A stretch of DNA of 64,000 nt from Streptomyces sp. CNH099 (GTDB lineage Bacteria > Actinomycetota > Actinomycetes > Streptomycetales > Streptomycetaceae): assembly GCA_000514715.1 (NCBI GenBank), contig AZWL01000022.1, positions 43,611-107,610 on the forward strand, given 5' to 3'. Both the position numbers and the translations under genes were made by a program. The number at the start of each line of letters is the position of its first letter. Positions within the stretch are counted from its first letter, which is position 1. The notes under the pieces were generated by a model that saw only the letters and a program-made list of their open reading frames with translations, was not told the origin of the DNA and made no database searches. Below, piece by piece: positions 23,904 to 33,071 of this stretch.

Positions 23904-25097
23904 TCAGTCGTCGACGCGCGCGAACGGGGCCGGGGTCTCGCCCGTCCAGCGGTAGAGGTAGACCTCGCCCTCCTGCTTGCGCGTCCCGCCGTCGTCCACG
24001 GCCCGGCCCTCGGCCACGTAGTAGCGGCCGTCGCCCAGCGCGTCGAAGCCGTAGTTGCCGTGGAACTCCCAGCCGCGCAGGCCCGTCTCCGGGTCGTTCA
24101 GGCCCGCGTCGCGCAGCGTCAGCAGCCTGCCCTCCTCCGGCTCGGCCTGGCCCCTGATCTCGCCGCGCACCGGCTTCTTCGTGCCGTCGACGGTGAAGAA
24201 CGAGTAGTTCGGGAAGCCCTCCTTCTTGCCCTTGTAGACCGCCATGATCCAGTTGCGGGTGTACGGGTCGTACTGGAGGTTCTGCACGCCGTAGGTGGTG
24301 TTGCCGGTGTACGCGAAGTACTTGCCGCCGTGCCGCTTCGGGCCGCTGCGGTGCGGGTCGGCCTGCGACAGCGGGCGCTCGTAGCGGCGCCAGTTGCGCA
24401 CGTCGTACTCCAGGATCACCTGGTGGTCGTTGTCCGCGCGCCCGGTGTGGGAGTACACGCCGTAGGCGACCATGAGCTTCTGCGGCCCGCCGCGCCTGCC
24501 GAATCCCGGGCCGAAGGAGACGCCGTCGATGCCGCTGCAGCCGTAGCGGTGGTCGGGGGTGTCCGCGGTGTCGCCGTCGAAGACGCCGTCGCCGTTCATG
24601 TCGGCGGTGAAGTCCTCGACGACCTCGTCGAGGTGGACGGCGGTCATCACGCCGTCGGTCTCGGCGTTCATGCCGACCCGGTCGATCTCGTCCACGTCGA
24701 AGACCGCGATGTAGAACGCCTCTTCGGCCTTGTACTCAAGAGAGCCGTAGACGCGGCCGTCGCGGTGGTTCAGGTCGATGTCGCCGAGGTGGCCGGTGAG
24801 GCCCTCGACGGTGCCGATCACGTTGCCGTCGAGGTCGGTCTTGACCAGCATCTGCGTGAACGACCAGTAGACGAGGCCGCGCTCGGTGTCGACGGTCACG
24901 CCCTGGACGTGGCTCGTCGGCCACGCCCCGCCGTGGATGTGGGTGGGCAGCTGGGGCGGGCGCGGCTTCGCGGCGGGTGCGGCCCCGGCGGGCGCGCCGG
25001 CGGTCGCGGCGCCGGCGGGGGCGGCGGTGAGCAGGAGGGCGGGGACGGCTATGCCGGCGACGACGGCCGCTCTGGCCGTACGGAACTTGCCGCGCAT
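23904..25097 (-). CDS. Secreted protein of unknown function, propeller-like with a calcium-loop motif
   Basis: A 397-residue protein with AAAGGAA 6 nt before the ATG and a signal peptide (VVAGIAVPALLLTAAPAGAA). The body shows repeated beta-rich patterns typical of a propeller (VQGVTVDTERGLVYWSFTQ, GDIDLNHRDGRVYGSLEY, NLQYDPYTRNWIMAVYKG). DMNGDGVFDGDTAD resembles an EF-hand/dockerin-type calcium loop. I do not recognise an enzyme family. It starts 19 bp after the dehydrogenase gene, so it is probably the last gene of the sugar operon. It could bind or process the extracellular substrate, but that is inference. Confidence 0.7.
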   Translation of the reverse strand: MRGKFRTARAAVVAGIAVPALLLTAAPAGAATAGAPAGAAPAAKPRPPQLPTHIHGGAWPTSHVQGVTVDTERGLVYWSFTQMLVKTDLDGNVIGTVEGLTGHLGDIDLNHRDGRVYGSLEYKAEEAFYIAVFDVDEIDRVGMNAETDGVMTAVHLDEVVEDFTADMNGDGVFDGDTADTPDHRYGCSGIDGVSFGPGFGRRGGPQKLMVAYGVYSHTGRADNDHQVILEYDVRNWRRYERPLSQADPHRSGPKRHGGKYFAYTGNTTYGVQNLQYDPYTRNWIMAVYKGKKEGFPNYSFFTVDGTKKPVRGEIRGQAEPEEGRLLTLRDAGLNDPETGLRGWEFHGNYGFDALGDGRYYVAEGRAVDDGGTRKQEGEVYLYRWTGETPAPFARVDD

Positions 25098-25116
25098 GCG
25101 GGTTCCTTTCCACGGG

Positions 25117-26145
25117 TTATCTGGTGAACACTTCCGGATTCGCGCAGTGGAGCAGGGGGCGGCCGGCCAGGTGGTGGCCGACCTCGGCGGCGACCATGCC
25201 GGCCGCGTTGTGGGCGGTCTGGCGGCTGGCGCCGGCCAGGTGGGGGGTGAGCACGACGCCCGGGGTACGGGGCAGTCGTGAGTCTGCGGGCAGCGGTTCC
25301 ACGGGGTACACGTCGAACGCGGCGCCGAAGAGCCGGCCTTCGTCGAGGGCGTCGCAGACCGCGTCGTAGTCGACGAGGGAGCCGCGGGCGCAGTTGACGA
25401 GGACGCCGCCGGCGGGCATGAGGCCGATCAGCTCGCGGGAGATCAGCCCTTCGGTACCGGGAGCGGCGCGGGCGTGCACGGTGACGAAGGCGGAACGATT
25501 TATCAGCTCGTCGAGACCGACCAGTTCGTCCGGAGCGACGGCCGCCGCGTCGGCGAGGGGGTCGGCGACGAGCACCCGGGCGCCGAAGCCGCGGACGATA
25601 CCCGCCACCCGGGAACCGATGGCGCCGTACCCGACGATGCCGACGGTGCTGCCGGCCAGCTCCGGGCCGACGCTCTCGTAGCGGTAGTAGTCGCCGCGCC
25701 AGGTGCCGCCGGCCAGGTCCGCGTGGGTGGCGGGGATCCGGCGGGCGGCGGCCAGCATCAGCGCCACGGTGTGCTCGGCGGTGGCGGTGGCGTTGCGGCC
25801 GGGGGCGTAGGTGACGGCGACGCCGTGCCGGGTGGCCGCGTCGAGGTTGGCGTTGACGGGGCCGCCGCGGCTGACGCAGAACAGCCGCAGGGCGGGGCTG
25901 GCGGCGAGGATCCGCTCGGTCAGCGGCGCCATCTGCGTGACGCACACGTCGACGCCGTCGAGGGCCTCGATGAGCTGGTCCTCCGTTCCCGACGCCTCGC
26001 GCACCTCGGCCACCGGGCCGAACGGCTCGACGGGCCAGGGCAGCGTCAGCTCGCGGAACGCGGCGTCGGGCGCGACCGGGCGGAGCCGGTCGCGGAGCAG
26101 GTCGTTGGTGACGAAGTGGTCGCCAGCGGCGAGGATGACGGTCAC
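25117..26145 (-). CDS. D-2-hydroxyacid dehydrogenase (phosphoglycerate dehydrogenase-like)
   Basis: A 342-residue NAD-dependent dehydrogenase from a GTG that overlaps the phosphatase stop (GTGA), with GGGAG 8 nt upstream. The Rossmann motif is STVGIVGYGAIGSRVAGIVRGFGARVLVADP; the catalytic Arg lies in VNCARGSLVDYDAV, the Glu region around AAFDVYPVEPLP and the His in VVLTPHLAGAS. It should interconvert a 2-hydroxyacid and its 2-oxoacid. Its place after two sugar kinases and a phosphatase suggests it oxidises or reduces an intermediate of the imported carbohydrate rather than acting in serine synthesis. Confidence 0.88.
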   Translation of the reverse strand: MTVILAAGDHFVTNDLLRDRLRPVAPDAAFRELTLPWPVEPFGPVAEVREASGTEDQLIEALDGVDVCVTQMAPLTERILAASPALRLFCVSRGGPVNANLDAATRHGVAVTYAPGRNATATAEHTVALMLAAARRIPATHADLAGGTWRGDYYRYESVGPELAGSTVGIVGYGAIGSRVAGIVRGFGARVLVADPLADAAAVAPDELVGLDELINRSAFVTVHARAAPGTEGLISRELIGLMPAGGVLVNCARGSLVDYDAVCDALDEGRLFGAAFDVYPVEPLPADSRLPRTPGVVLTPHLAGASRQTAHNAAGMVAAEVGHHLAGRPLLHCANPEVFTR

Positions 26146-26798
26146 GCGGGTACTCCCGGGGTCGCGGGTCGGTTCAGCGCCAGCAGCGAGGGGGTGCCGT
26201 CGCGGAGGACCAGCTCGTTCAGGGCGCAGTTGGCCAGGTACGGGAAGACGCGGCGGTAGTCGCCGAGCGGCAGGCCGAGGAGCCGGCACAGGGTGAGCCG
26301 GATGGCGGTCGAGTGCGCGACGACGAGTATCCGGCCGCCGTCGGCACCCGCGCCGCCCCCCTCGCTGCCGCCGCCGTGTTCGGCCCGCAGGCCGGCGAGG
26401 AAGGCGGCGTAGCGCTCGACGACCGCGGCCGGGTCCTCGCCGCCGGGGAAGTGGTGGGCCACCGGGTCGGCCTCGAACGACGTCACCGCCTCGGGCATCC
26501 GCTCGCGCATCTCGGCGCGGGTCAGCCCCTCGGCGACGCCGAAGTCCAGTTCGCGCAGCCGTTCGTCGAGGCGCAGCGGCAGCCCGGCGCGGGCCGCGCT
26601 GTCCGCCGCGGTCTGCCGGCAGCGGAGCATCGGGGAGGACCACACCGCCGTCAGCCGCGCCTGCTCCGCCCAGTCGGCGAGTGCGGCGGCCTGGTCGCGG
26701 CCGTGGTCGGTGAGGTCGATGTCGGTGGCGCCGGCGTAGCGGTTCTCGCCGTGCCAGACGCTCTCCCCGTGCCGGACGAAGATGACGTTGAGGCTCAA
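26142..26798 (-). CDS. Histidine phosphatase (phosphoglycerate mutase-like)
   Basis: A 218-residue protein. The TTG at 26798 is chosen because it overlaps the kinase stop (TTGA) and GAGAGGA lies 7 nt upstream; the protein then begins MSLNVIFVRHGESVWHGENRY. RHG is the phospho-accepting His motif, LRELDFGVAEGL contains the acid Glu region, and VVAHSTAIRLTL the second His. Its acid stretch is intact, so it is likely active as a phosphatase or mutase on a small phosphorylated metabolite. The operon context argues for a sugar phosphate. Confidence 0.87.
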   Translation of the reverse strand: MSLNVIFVRHGESVWHGENRYAGATDIDLTDHGRDQAAALADWAEQARLTAVWSSPMLRCRQTAADSAARAGLPLRLDERLRELDFGVAEGLTRAEMRERMPEAVTSFEADPVAHHFPGGEDPAAVVERYAAFLAGLRAEHGGGSEGGGAGADGGRILVVAHSTAIRLTLCRLLGLPLGDYRRVFPYLANCALNELVLRDGTPSLLALNRPATPGVPA

Positions 26799-28294
26799 GA
26801 CGCGGTCCTCTCTCGTGCGTGGGCCGCGACGACCTCGGGCAGCCAGCCGCGCCGGGCCAGCAGGTCGACGAGCCGGACGTAGCCCTCGTCGTGGGCGGCT
26901 CTGTACGGGTCGCGGGGCTCGACGGTGCGGTCGGCCCGGACCATCGCGGCGGCGGCGCGGTCCAGGGCGCCGCCGCTCCCGTCGAGGGCGGCGGCGGCCA
27001 GGACGGCCATGCCGAGCGCCGGCTGGGCGTGGCGCGGCAGCGTCACCGGCCGGCGCAGGACGTCGGCGCGGAGCTGGTTCCACACCGGGTTGCGGGTCGC
27101 GCCGCCGGTGAGGACGACGGCCCCGGTGGCGCGGGCGCCGAGCAGGTCGGCGTAGTCGAAGCAGAGCCGTTCGACGTACGCGGCGCCCTGCAGCAGCGCC
27201 GCGAAGTCCTCGGCGCGGCCGGCCGCCGCGCGGCTGCGGAACTCCGTCGCGTCCGGGGCGACGAACGGGAACCGCTCCCCGGGCGAGACCAGCGGGTAGC
27301 GCAGCAGTCGCGCGGGCAGCAGCGGCTCCGCCGCGGCCGTCAGCCGGTCCAGGTCGGCGCCGGCGAACTCCCGCGCCACCAGCCCGGCCCCGACGCTGGA
27401 CGCGCCGCCCGGCAGCCAGGTGCCCGCGGGCGACCGGTGCGAGTACATGACGCCCGCCGGGTCGCGGACCAGCTCGGCCGTCACGCCCTTGAGCACCAGC
27501 GTGGTGCCCATGACGGAGTTCCAGCTGCCCACCGCCGTGGCGCCGGAGCCCAGCTGGGCGGCGCAGCCGTCGGTCATCCCGGCGATCACGGCGGTGCCCG
27601 CGACGAGGCCCGTCTCCTCGGCCGCGGCGGCCGAGACCTCCCCGAGCACCGTGCCGGGCGGCACCAGGCCGGGCAGCAGCCCGGCGGGGATGCCGAGGCC
27701 GGCGAAGACCTCCTCGGGCCAGGTCGCCGTCGCGGCGTCGGCGCCGGTCTTGAGCGCGTTGCTGGTGTCGGTGGGCACGTCGTGGCCGACGAGCCGGCGG
27801 TTGACGACGTCGCTCTGGTGGGCCAGCCGCCAGCCGTCCGCCGCCGCCCGCGGGTGCCGGTCGAGCAGCCAGCGCAGCTTCGGCAGCCCCCAGGAGCGCT
27901 GCATCCGCCGGTAGCCGGCCCGGGTCCACCGCTCCTCGCCGGCCTCGTTGACCTGCTCGGCCTGGGCGGCGGCGCGCCCGTCGTCGTACATCAGCGCGGG
28001 GGTGACGGGGATCCCGCGCCGGTCGGTCAGGGTCACGGTGCCGGAGGTGGCGTCGACGGCCACGGCCCGGATCCGCCGCGGGTCGGCGCCCGCGGCGCGG
28101 GCCCTCCCGACCGCGGCGCACACCGCGCGCCACCACTCGTCCGGGTCCTGCTCGTGGCGTTCGCCGCTGCGCTCGCTGGTGAGCGGGGCCGCTCCGGTGC
28201 CGAGCAGCCGCCCGGCGGAGTCGGCGGCCACCGCGCGGACGCCCTGCGTGCCCAGGTCGATGCCGAGCCAGGCGTCCGGTGCCGGGTCGGTCAT
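26795..28294 (-). CDS. FGGY-family carbohydrate kinase (second of two)
   Basis: A 499-residue kinase whose ATG overlaps the stop of the first kinase (ATGA). The N-terminal phosphate-binding segment is WLGIDLGTQGVRAVAAD, the second phosphate segment VDATSGTVTLTD, and the C-terminal FGGY signature-like block LTGGATRNPVWNQLRADVLRRPV. Members phosphorylate ketoses, glycerol or sugar alcohols. The sequence looks xylulokinase/ribulokinase-like, but the substrate cannot be read. Two adjacent, non-identical FGGY kinases suggest two substrates or stereoisomers enter through the same importer. Confidence 0.9.
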   Translation of the reverse strand: MTDPAPDAWLGIDLGTQGVRAVAADSAGRLLGTGAAPLTSERSGERHEQDPDEWWRAVCAAVGRARAAGADPRRIRAVAVDATSGTVTLTDRRGIPVTPALMYDDGRAAAQAEQVNEAGEERWTRAGYRRMQRSWGLPKLRWLLDRHPRAAADGWRLAHQSDVVNRRLVGHDVPTDTSNALKTGADAATATWPEEVFAGLGIPAGLLPGLVPPGTVLGEVSAAAAEETGLVAGTAVIAGMTDGCAAQLGSGATAVGSWNSVMGTTLVLKGVTAELVRDPAGVMYSHRSPAGTWLPGGASSVGAGLVAREFAGADLDRLTAAAEPLLPARLLRYPLVSPGERFPFVAPDATEFRSRAAAGRAEDFAALLQGAAYVERLCFDYADLLGARATGAVVLTGGATRNPVWNQLRADVLRRPVTLPRHAQPALGMAVLAAAALDGSGGALDRAAAAMVRADRTVEPRDPYRAAHDEGYVRLVDLLARRGWLPEVVAAHARERTAS

Positions 28295-29823
28295 GCGCCG
28301 GCTCCAGCGGAGTGCGCGGGGCCGCCGTCGCCGGGCGTACGCCCCCGGCCCAGCGCCCACACCGGCCGGTGCAGCTCCCGCAGCCGCAGGAACGCGGCGT
28401 AGCGGCCGTCCGCGGCGCGGTCCGGGTCCGGTTCGTACGACGCGGCGATCCGCACCTGCCGGGCCGCCGCCGTCGCGAAGTCCGGCTCCCGGCCGGTGGC
28501 GACCGCGCCGGTCAGCCACGCGCCGCGGGCGCCGATCTCGGTGTCCGCGGGGATCGCCACGGGCACGCCCGTGATGTCGGCGATCAGCCGCATCCAGAAG
28601 CGGCTGCGGGTGCCGCCGCCGCTGAGGGTCAGCAGGTCCGGCTCGGCCGGGGAGGCGGCGAGGCAGTCGCGGATGGCCAGGGTGACCCCTTCCACCACCG
28701 CGCGGGCCACGTCCGCCCGGCCGCTGTCCAGCGACAGGCCGGTCAGCGAGCCGCGGGCGGCCGGGTCGAAGAACGGCGCGCGCTCGCCGGCGGGGGAGAG
28801 GTACGGCAGGAAGCGCACCCCCGCGGTGTCCTCGGCGCCCTCCTCGGCCAGCTCCATCAGCTCGGCGGCGGAGGACAGCCCGAGCAGCCTCGCGCCCCAG
28901 TCGAGCATGTCGCCGCCGCTCATGGTGGGGAAGGCGCGCAGGTAGTGGCCGGGGACGCCGAGCGGGACGGTGATGCCCACGGGGGCGGCGCCGCCGGCCG
29001 GGCCGGCGGCGGGCGGCGCGGCCGTGACGATCTCGGTGGAGAGCGTGGTGCCGAGGATGGTGCACGCGCGGCCCGCGCTCACCGCGCCCGAGCCGATGGC
29101 GGTGGCGCAGATGTCGTACGGCGCCAGCACCACGGGGACGTCCGGGGGCAGCCCGGTCGCGGCCGCGGCGGCGGGGGCGAGCGCGGTGACGCGGTGGTCG
29201 TCGTCGCGCAGCGGCGGCAGCAGGTCGCGGGCCCACTCCACCCCGTACAGCTCGAACAGCCGGTCCGACCAGGTGCGCCCGGCGATGTCCAGGAACGGGG
29301 CGGCGGCCTCCGACTCGTCCACGGCCGGCCGGCCGGTGAGCCGGTAGAACAGCCAGCCGCCGCAGGTCAGCAGGTGCCGGGAGCGGGCGGTACGGTCCGG
29401 GTCATGCGTGCGCAGCCAGGCCAGCACGGCGTTCGGCATGCCCGTCGACAGCCGCGACCCGCAGATGCGGAACGCCTCGTCCACGGTCCCGTCGCGCTCC
29501 CACCCGGCGACGATGTCGGCGGCGCGGCCGTCGTTCCACAGCACCGCGGGCCCGGTGGGCCGGCCGTCGCCGTCGACCAGCCAGGCGCCGTCGCCCTGCC
29601 CGGTGACCGCGACGAACCGCGGCGGCGCGGGCAGCGCCGCCACCACCTCCCGGACGGCGGCGGCCACCGCGTCCCACACCTCGGTCATGTCCTGCTCGGC
29701 CCAGCCCGGGCGGGGCCGGGTCACCCGGGTCGGGCGCCGGCCGACCGTCAGCTCCGCGCCGTCCGGCCCGTAGCCGACGACCTTGACGACGGTGGTGCCG
29801 GCGTCGATCGCGATCGCGGTCAT
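28291..29823 (-). CDS. FGGY-family carbohydrate kinase (first of two)
   Basis: A 510-residue kinase starting MTAIAIDAGTTVVKVVGYGPDG, with catalytic-Asp-type context VAVTGQGDGAWLVDGDGRP and the FGGY block LLTLSGGGTRSRFWMRLIADITGVPV. It starts 4 bp after the permease stop. FGGY kinases transfer the ATP gamma-phosphate to a carbohydrate hydroxyl in the cytosol. It resembles gluconate/xylulose/autoinducer-2 kinase branches, which cannot be told apart by eye. It should phosphorylate the imported substrate directly. Confidence 0.9.
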   Translation of the reverse strand: MTAIAIDAGTTVVKVVGYGPDGAELTVGRRPTRVTRPRPGWAEQDMTEVWDAVAAAVREVVAALPAPPRFVAVTGQGDGAWLVDGDGRPTGPAVLWNDGRAADIVAGWERDGTVDEAFRICGSRLSTGMPNAVLAWLRTHDPDRTARSRHLLTCGGWLFYRLTGRPAVDESEAAAPFLDIAGRTWSDRLFELYGVEWARDLLPPLRDDDHRVTALAPAAAAATGLPPDVPVVLAPYDICATAIGSGAVSAGRACTILGTTLSTEIVTAAPPAAGPAGGAAPVGITVPLGVPGHYLRAFPTMSGGDMLDWGARLLGLSSAAELMELAEEGAEDTAGVRFLPYLSPAGERAPFFDPAARGSLTGLSLDSGRADVARAVVEGVTLAIRDCLAASPAEPDLLTLSGGGTRSRFWMRLIADITGVPVAIPADTEIGARGAWLTGAVATGREPDFATAAARQVRIAASYEPDPDRAADGRYAAFLRLRELHRPVWALGRGRTPGDGGPAHSAGAGA

Positions 29824-29827
29824 GTCC

Positions 29828-31078
29828 TCAGCCCCTTCCGTGTGCCTGCCGCGACCGGCGGGCCGCGGAGTCCAGGGCCACGGCGACGAGCAGCACCAGG
29901 CCCGTGATGATGAAGCGGTACGAGGAGTCGAGGTTGAGCAGCGTCAGCCCGCTGGAGATCGACTGGATGACCAGCACGCCCAGCAGCGCGGCGAACGCGG
30001 TGCCGCGGCCGCCGAAGAGGCTGGTGCCGCCGATGACCGCGGCGGCGATGGCGTTGAGGTTGACGTCCGCGGTGCCGGTGGACTGGTTCGCCGCCGCCAG
30101 CCGGGCGGCGGCCAGCACGCCGCCGGTCGCCGCCAGCGCCGAGCACATGACGAACGCGGAGGTGTAGACGGCGCGGACGTTGATACCGGCCCGGCGGGCG
30201 GCCTCCGCGTTGCCGCCCACCGCGTACAGGGACCGGCCGAACTTCGTCTTCTTCAGGACGTAGTGCACCATCAGCACCAGGGTGACGAAGAGCATGAACA
30301 TCCAGGGGACGCCGCGGGTGCGGTTCAGGTAGTAGACCGTGAACAGCAGCGCCGCGGCCAGCAGCCCCGCCTGCAGCCCGAGCCACGGCATCGACGCCGA
30401 CGACAGCCCGGCGCGGCGCCGGCTGCGGGCCCGTACCCAGCCGACGGCGAGGAAGCCGCCGCCCGCCGCGACCGCGAAGACGTAGGCGAGGGCCTCGGGG
30501 ACGAACCACACCTGCGCGAACTTCACCAGCGGCGAGTCGTACGGGAGGTTGATGGCGTTCTGGTCGCGCAGCAGCCACAGCTGGGTGCCCAGGAAGGCCA
30601 GCAGCCCGCCGAGGGTGACGACGAAGCTGGGCACGCCGAAGCGGTTGAGTATCTGGCCGTAGAGCCAGCCGATCGCGCAGCCGCTGCCGATCGCGACGGC
30701 GATCGCCAGCGCCATCGGCTGCTCGTGCTTGACCATGACGACGGCGGTGGCCGCGGCCGACACGCCGCTCACCGAGCCGACGGACAGGTCGATCTGGCCG
30801 ACGAGCAGCACGCAGACGACGCCCAGCGCGATGACGCCGAGCGGCACCATCTCGAAGGCCAGGTTCACCAGGTTGGTGCTGGACAGGAACGTCTGGTTCA
30901 GCGACTGGAAGATCGTCCAGATGACCACGATGCCGGCGACGACGGGCAGCATGCCCAGGTCGCCGTCGCGGGTGCGGCGGACGGCGGCGCGGACGGCGTC
31001 GCCGATGCCCTGGGGCGTCGCGAGCCGCTCGTCCTGCCGGTCGGCGGCCTTGCCCAGCGGAGTGTCCAGGGATGTCAC
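29828..31078 (-). CDS. CUT2-type sugar ABC transporter permease
   Basis: A protein of 416 residues from a GTG overlapping the ATPase stop (GTGA). About ten hydrophobic helices are visible, with the CUT2/BPD_transp_2 pattern LLVGQIDLSVGSVSG, RFGVPSFVVTLGGLLAFLG, KTKFGRSLYAVGGNAEAARRAGI (coupling loop) and AAAVIGGTSLFGGRGT. It is longer than RbsC-type permeases and closer in size to XylH. Only one permease gene is present, so it should act as a homodimer. Confidence 0.92.
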   Translation of the reverse strand: MTSLDTPLGKAADRQDERLATPQGIGDAVRAAVRRTRDGDLGMLPVVAGIVVIWTIFQSLNQTFLSSTNLVNLAFEMVPLGVIALGVVCVLLVGQIDLSVGSVSGVSAAATAVVMVKHEQPMALAIAVAIGSGCAIGWLYGQILNRFGVPSFVVTLGGLLAFLGTQLWLLRDQNAINLPYDSPLVKFAQVWFVPEALAYVFAVAAGGGFLAVGWVRARSRRRAGLSSASMPWLGLQAGLLAAALLFTVYYLNRTRGVPWMFMLFVTLVLMVHYVLKKTKFGRSLYAVGGNAEAARRAGINVRAVYTSAFVMCSALAATGGVLAAARLAAANQSTGTADVNLNAIAAAVIGGTSLFGGRGTAFAALLGVLVIQSISSGLTLLNLDSSYRFIITGLVLLVAVALDSAARRSRQAHGRG

Positions 31079-31944
31079 GGCAGTTCCTTCTCCTTCCGCG
31101 GGCCGGAGTCCGGCCGCGGGGCTGTGTCCGTCCGTGGGTCTGCGTCCGCCCGCGGACCCGCGGATGCCCGGCGGGCCGCGCGCTGCGCGACCACGTTGTC
31201 GGCCGCACCGGTGATCGCGGCGACCACCTGCTCCGAGGTGACGGTGCGGGCGTCGAACACGCCGTTGTTGCGGCCGAGGCGGAGCACGGCCACCCGGTCG
31301 GCGACGGCGCGGACGTCGTCCATGTTGTGGCTGATCATGACGACGCCGAGGCCGTTGCCCCGCAGCCGCTCGATCAGGTTCAGCACCTCGGCGGTCTGCG
31401 CCACGCCGAGCGCGGCGGTCGGCTCGTCGAGCAGGATCACCTCGGGCTTGCCCAGCAGCGCCCGGGTGATCGCCACCGTCTGCCGCTGGCCGCCGGAGAG
31501 CGCGGCCACCGGCACGTCGAGGGTGGGGATACGGGCCGACAGCTCGCGCAGCAGCTCCCAGGAGCGGGTCTCCATGGCGACGTCGTCCAGCATCCAGGGG
31601 CGCAGCTCCTGGCCGAGGAAGAGGTTCGCCTTGACGTCGAGGTTCTCGCACAGCGCCAGGTCCTGGAAGACGGTGGCGATACCGATGGCCTGCGCGTCGG
31701 CCGGGGTGCCGAGGGAGACCTCCCGGCCGTGGAAGGAGATGGTCCCCCCGTCGGGGGTGTACACGCCCGACAGGATCTTCACCAGCGTGGACTTGCCGGC
31801 GCCGTTGTCCCCGACGACGGCCACCACCTCGCCGGCGGCCACGTCGAGGTCGATGCCGGTGAGCGCGGCGACGGCGCCGAACTGCTTGCTGACGCCGCGC
31901 AGGGACAGCACGGTGGGCGCGGTCGGGGCGGCGGGGGCTGTCAT
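31075..31944 (-). CDS. Sugar ABC transporter ATP-binding protein
   Basis: A 289-residue ATPase from ATG with AAGG-rich ribosome-binding sequence upstream. It has a single nucleotide-binding domain: Walker A GDNGAGKST, signature LSGGQRQTVAITRALL, Walker B VILLDEPTAAL and H-loop VVMISHN. CUT2 importers often carry two fused domains, so this is the single-domain type. The last 30 residues are charged and proline-rich (PRADADPRTDTAPRPD), with no domain recognised. It energises import with the adjacent permease and binding protein. Confidence 0.92.
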   Translation of the reverse strand: MTAPAAPTAPTVLSLRGVSKQFGAVAALTGIDLDVAAGEVVAVVGDNGAGKSTLVKILSGVYTPDGGTISFHGREVSLGTPADAQAIGIATVFQDLALCENLDVKANLFLGQELRPWMLDDVAMETRSWELLRELSARIPTLDVPVAALSGGQRQTVAITRALLGKPEVILLDEPTAALGVAQTAEVLNLIERLRGNGLGVVMISHNMDDVRAVADRVAVLRLGRNNGVFDARTVTSEQVVAAITGAADNVVAQRAARRASAGPRADADPRTDTAPRPDSGPRKEKELP

Positions 31945-31994
31945 CGTGACCCTTGTCCTTTCGTCTCCGTCGGGTTGCCGTCTCGGGGCCGCCG

Positions 31995-33071
31995 TCAGCT
32001 GATGCCGAGGCTCTTGCAGTCGTCGGCGTACACGCGGGTGCACACGTCCTCGACCTTGAGCACCCCGTCGGGGCCGAAGATGACCTCCTTGAGGTTCTCC
32101 CGGGTCACGACGGTCGGCTGGAAGAGCTGGGACGGCGTGTCGAAGAGCGTGGTGTCGGCCTTGGGCTTCTCGCCCCGCATCAGGTCGTACGCGACCTCGG
32201 CGGCGGCCTCCGCGACGGTCTTGATCGGCTTGGAGATGGTGTTGAACTGGTCGCCGGCGATGATCCGCTGAACGGCCGCCAGCTCGGCGTCGTTGCCGGT
32301 GACCGGCGGGACGTCGGCCTCGGCGGCCTTGAACGCGGCGATCGAGCCGCCGCCGGTGCCGTCGTTGGCGGCGACCACGCCGGCGATGCGGTCGGAGTAC
32401 TGGGAGATCTGGCCGCTGACCCACTGCTGGGCCTTCTCCGGCGACCAGTCGGGGGTGTCGTACTCGGCGAGCAGCTCGTAGCCGCTGTCGTCGACGGCGT
32501 TGTGGATGCCCTTCTTGATCAGCCCGGCGGCGGCGTCCGTCGGCGAGCCGTTGACCTGGAGGATGCCCCCCTTCGCCCGCTCCTTGTCGAGGTGGTCGAC
32601 GAGCGACTGGCCGATGGACTCGCCGATCGCCTCGTTGTCGAACGAGACGTAGAAGTCGGCGGGCTTGGTGGGGATCGGCCGGTCGTACGCGATCACCTTG
32701 ACGCCCTGCGACTGGGCGGTCTGCACGATGGTCGCCGCCGACTCGGAGTCCACCGGGTCCAGCACGATGACCTTGGCGCCCTGCGCCAGGGCGGAGTTGG
32801 CCTGTTGCTGCTGGAGTGCGGCGTCGCTGTCGGCGTTCTGGTAGATGACCTTGCACTCGTCGCACAGCTCGCCCATCCGCTTCTTGAACAGCGGGGCGTC
32901 GTACTGCTCGTAGCGGGTGGAGGCGAGGTCGGGCATGAGGAACGCGACCTTGCCGGCCCCGGTGCCGCCGCCCTCGCCGTCGTCACCCGCACCGCCGGGC
33001 TCCTCGGCGCAGGCCGTCAGTGCGCCGACCGCGAGGATGCCGGCGAGAGCAAAACTGGCCAGTCGTCTCAT
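31995..33071 (-). CDS. Sugar ABC transporter substrate-binding lipoprotein
   Basis: A 358-residue protein with AAGGAG 6 nt before the ATG and a lipobox (LAVGALTACAEE, Cys 21), so it is anchored outside the membrane. It is a periplasmic-binding-protein fold of the RbsB/XylF class: KVAFLMPDLASTRYEQYDAPLFKKRM, ALAQGAKVIVLDPVDSESAA, GVKVIAYDRPI, GVVAANDGTGGGSIAAF. It captures the extracellular sugar for the permease. It is the promoter-proximal gene of the operon and is divergent from the DeoR-type regulator. The substrate is unknown. Confidence 0.92.
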   Translation of the reverse strand: MRRLASFALAGILAVGALTACAEEPGGAGDDGEGGGTGAGKVAFLMPDLASTRYEQYDAPLFKKRMGELCDECKVIYQNADSDAALQQQQANSALAQGAKVIVLDPVDSESAATIVQTAQSQGVKVIAYDRPIPTKPADFYVSFDNEAIGESIGQSLVDHLDKERAKGGILQVNGSPTDAAAGLIKKGIHNAVDDSGYELLAEYDTPDWSPEKAQQWVSGQISQYSDRIAGVVAANDGTGGGSIAAFKAAEADVPPVTGNDAELAAVQRIIAGDQFNTISKPIKTVAEAAAEVAYDLMRGEKPKADTTLFDTPSQLFQPTVVTRENLKEVIFGPDGVLKVEDVCTRVYADDCKSLGIS

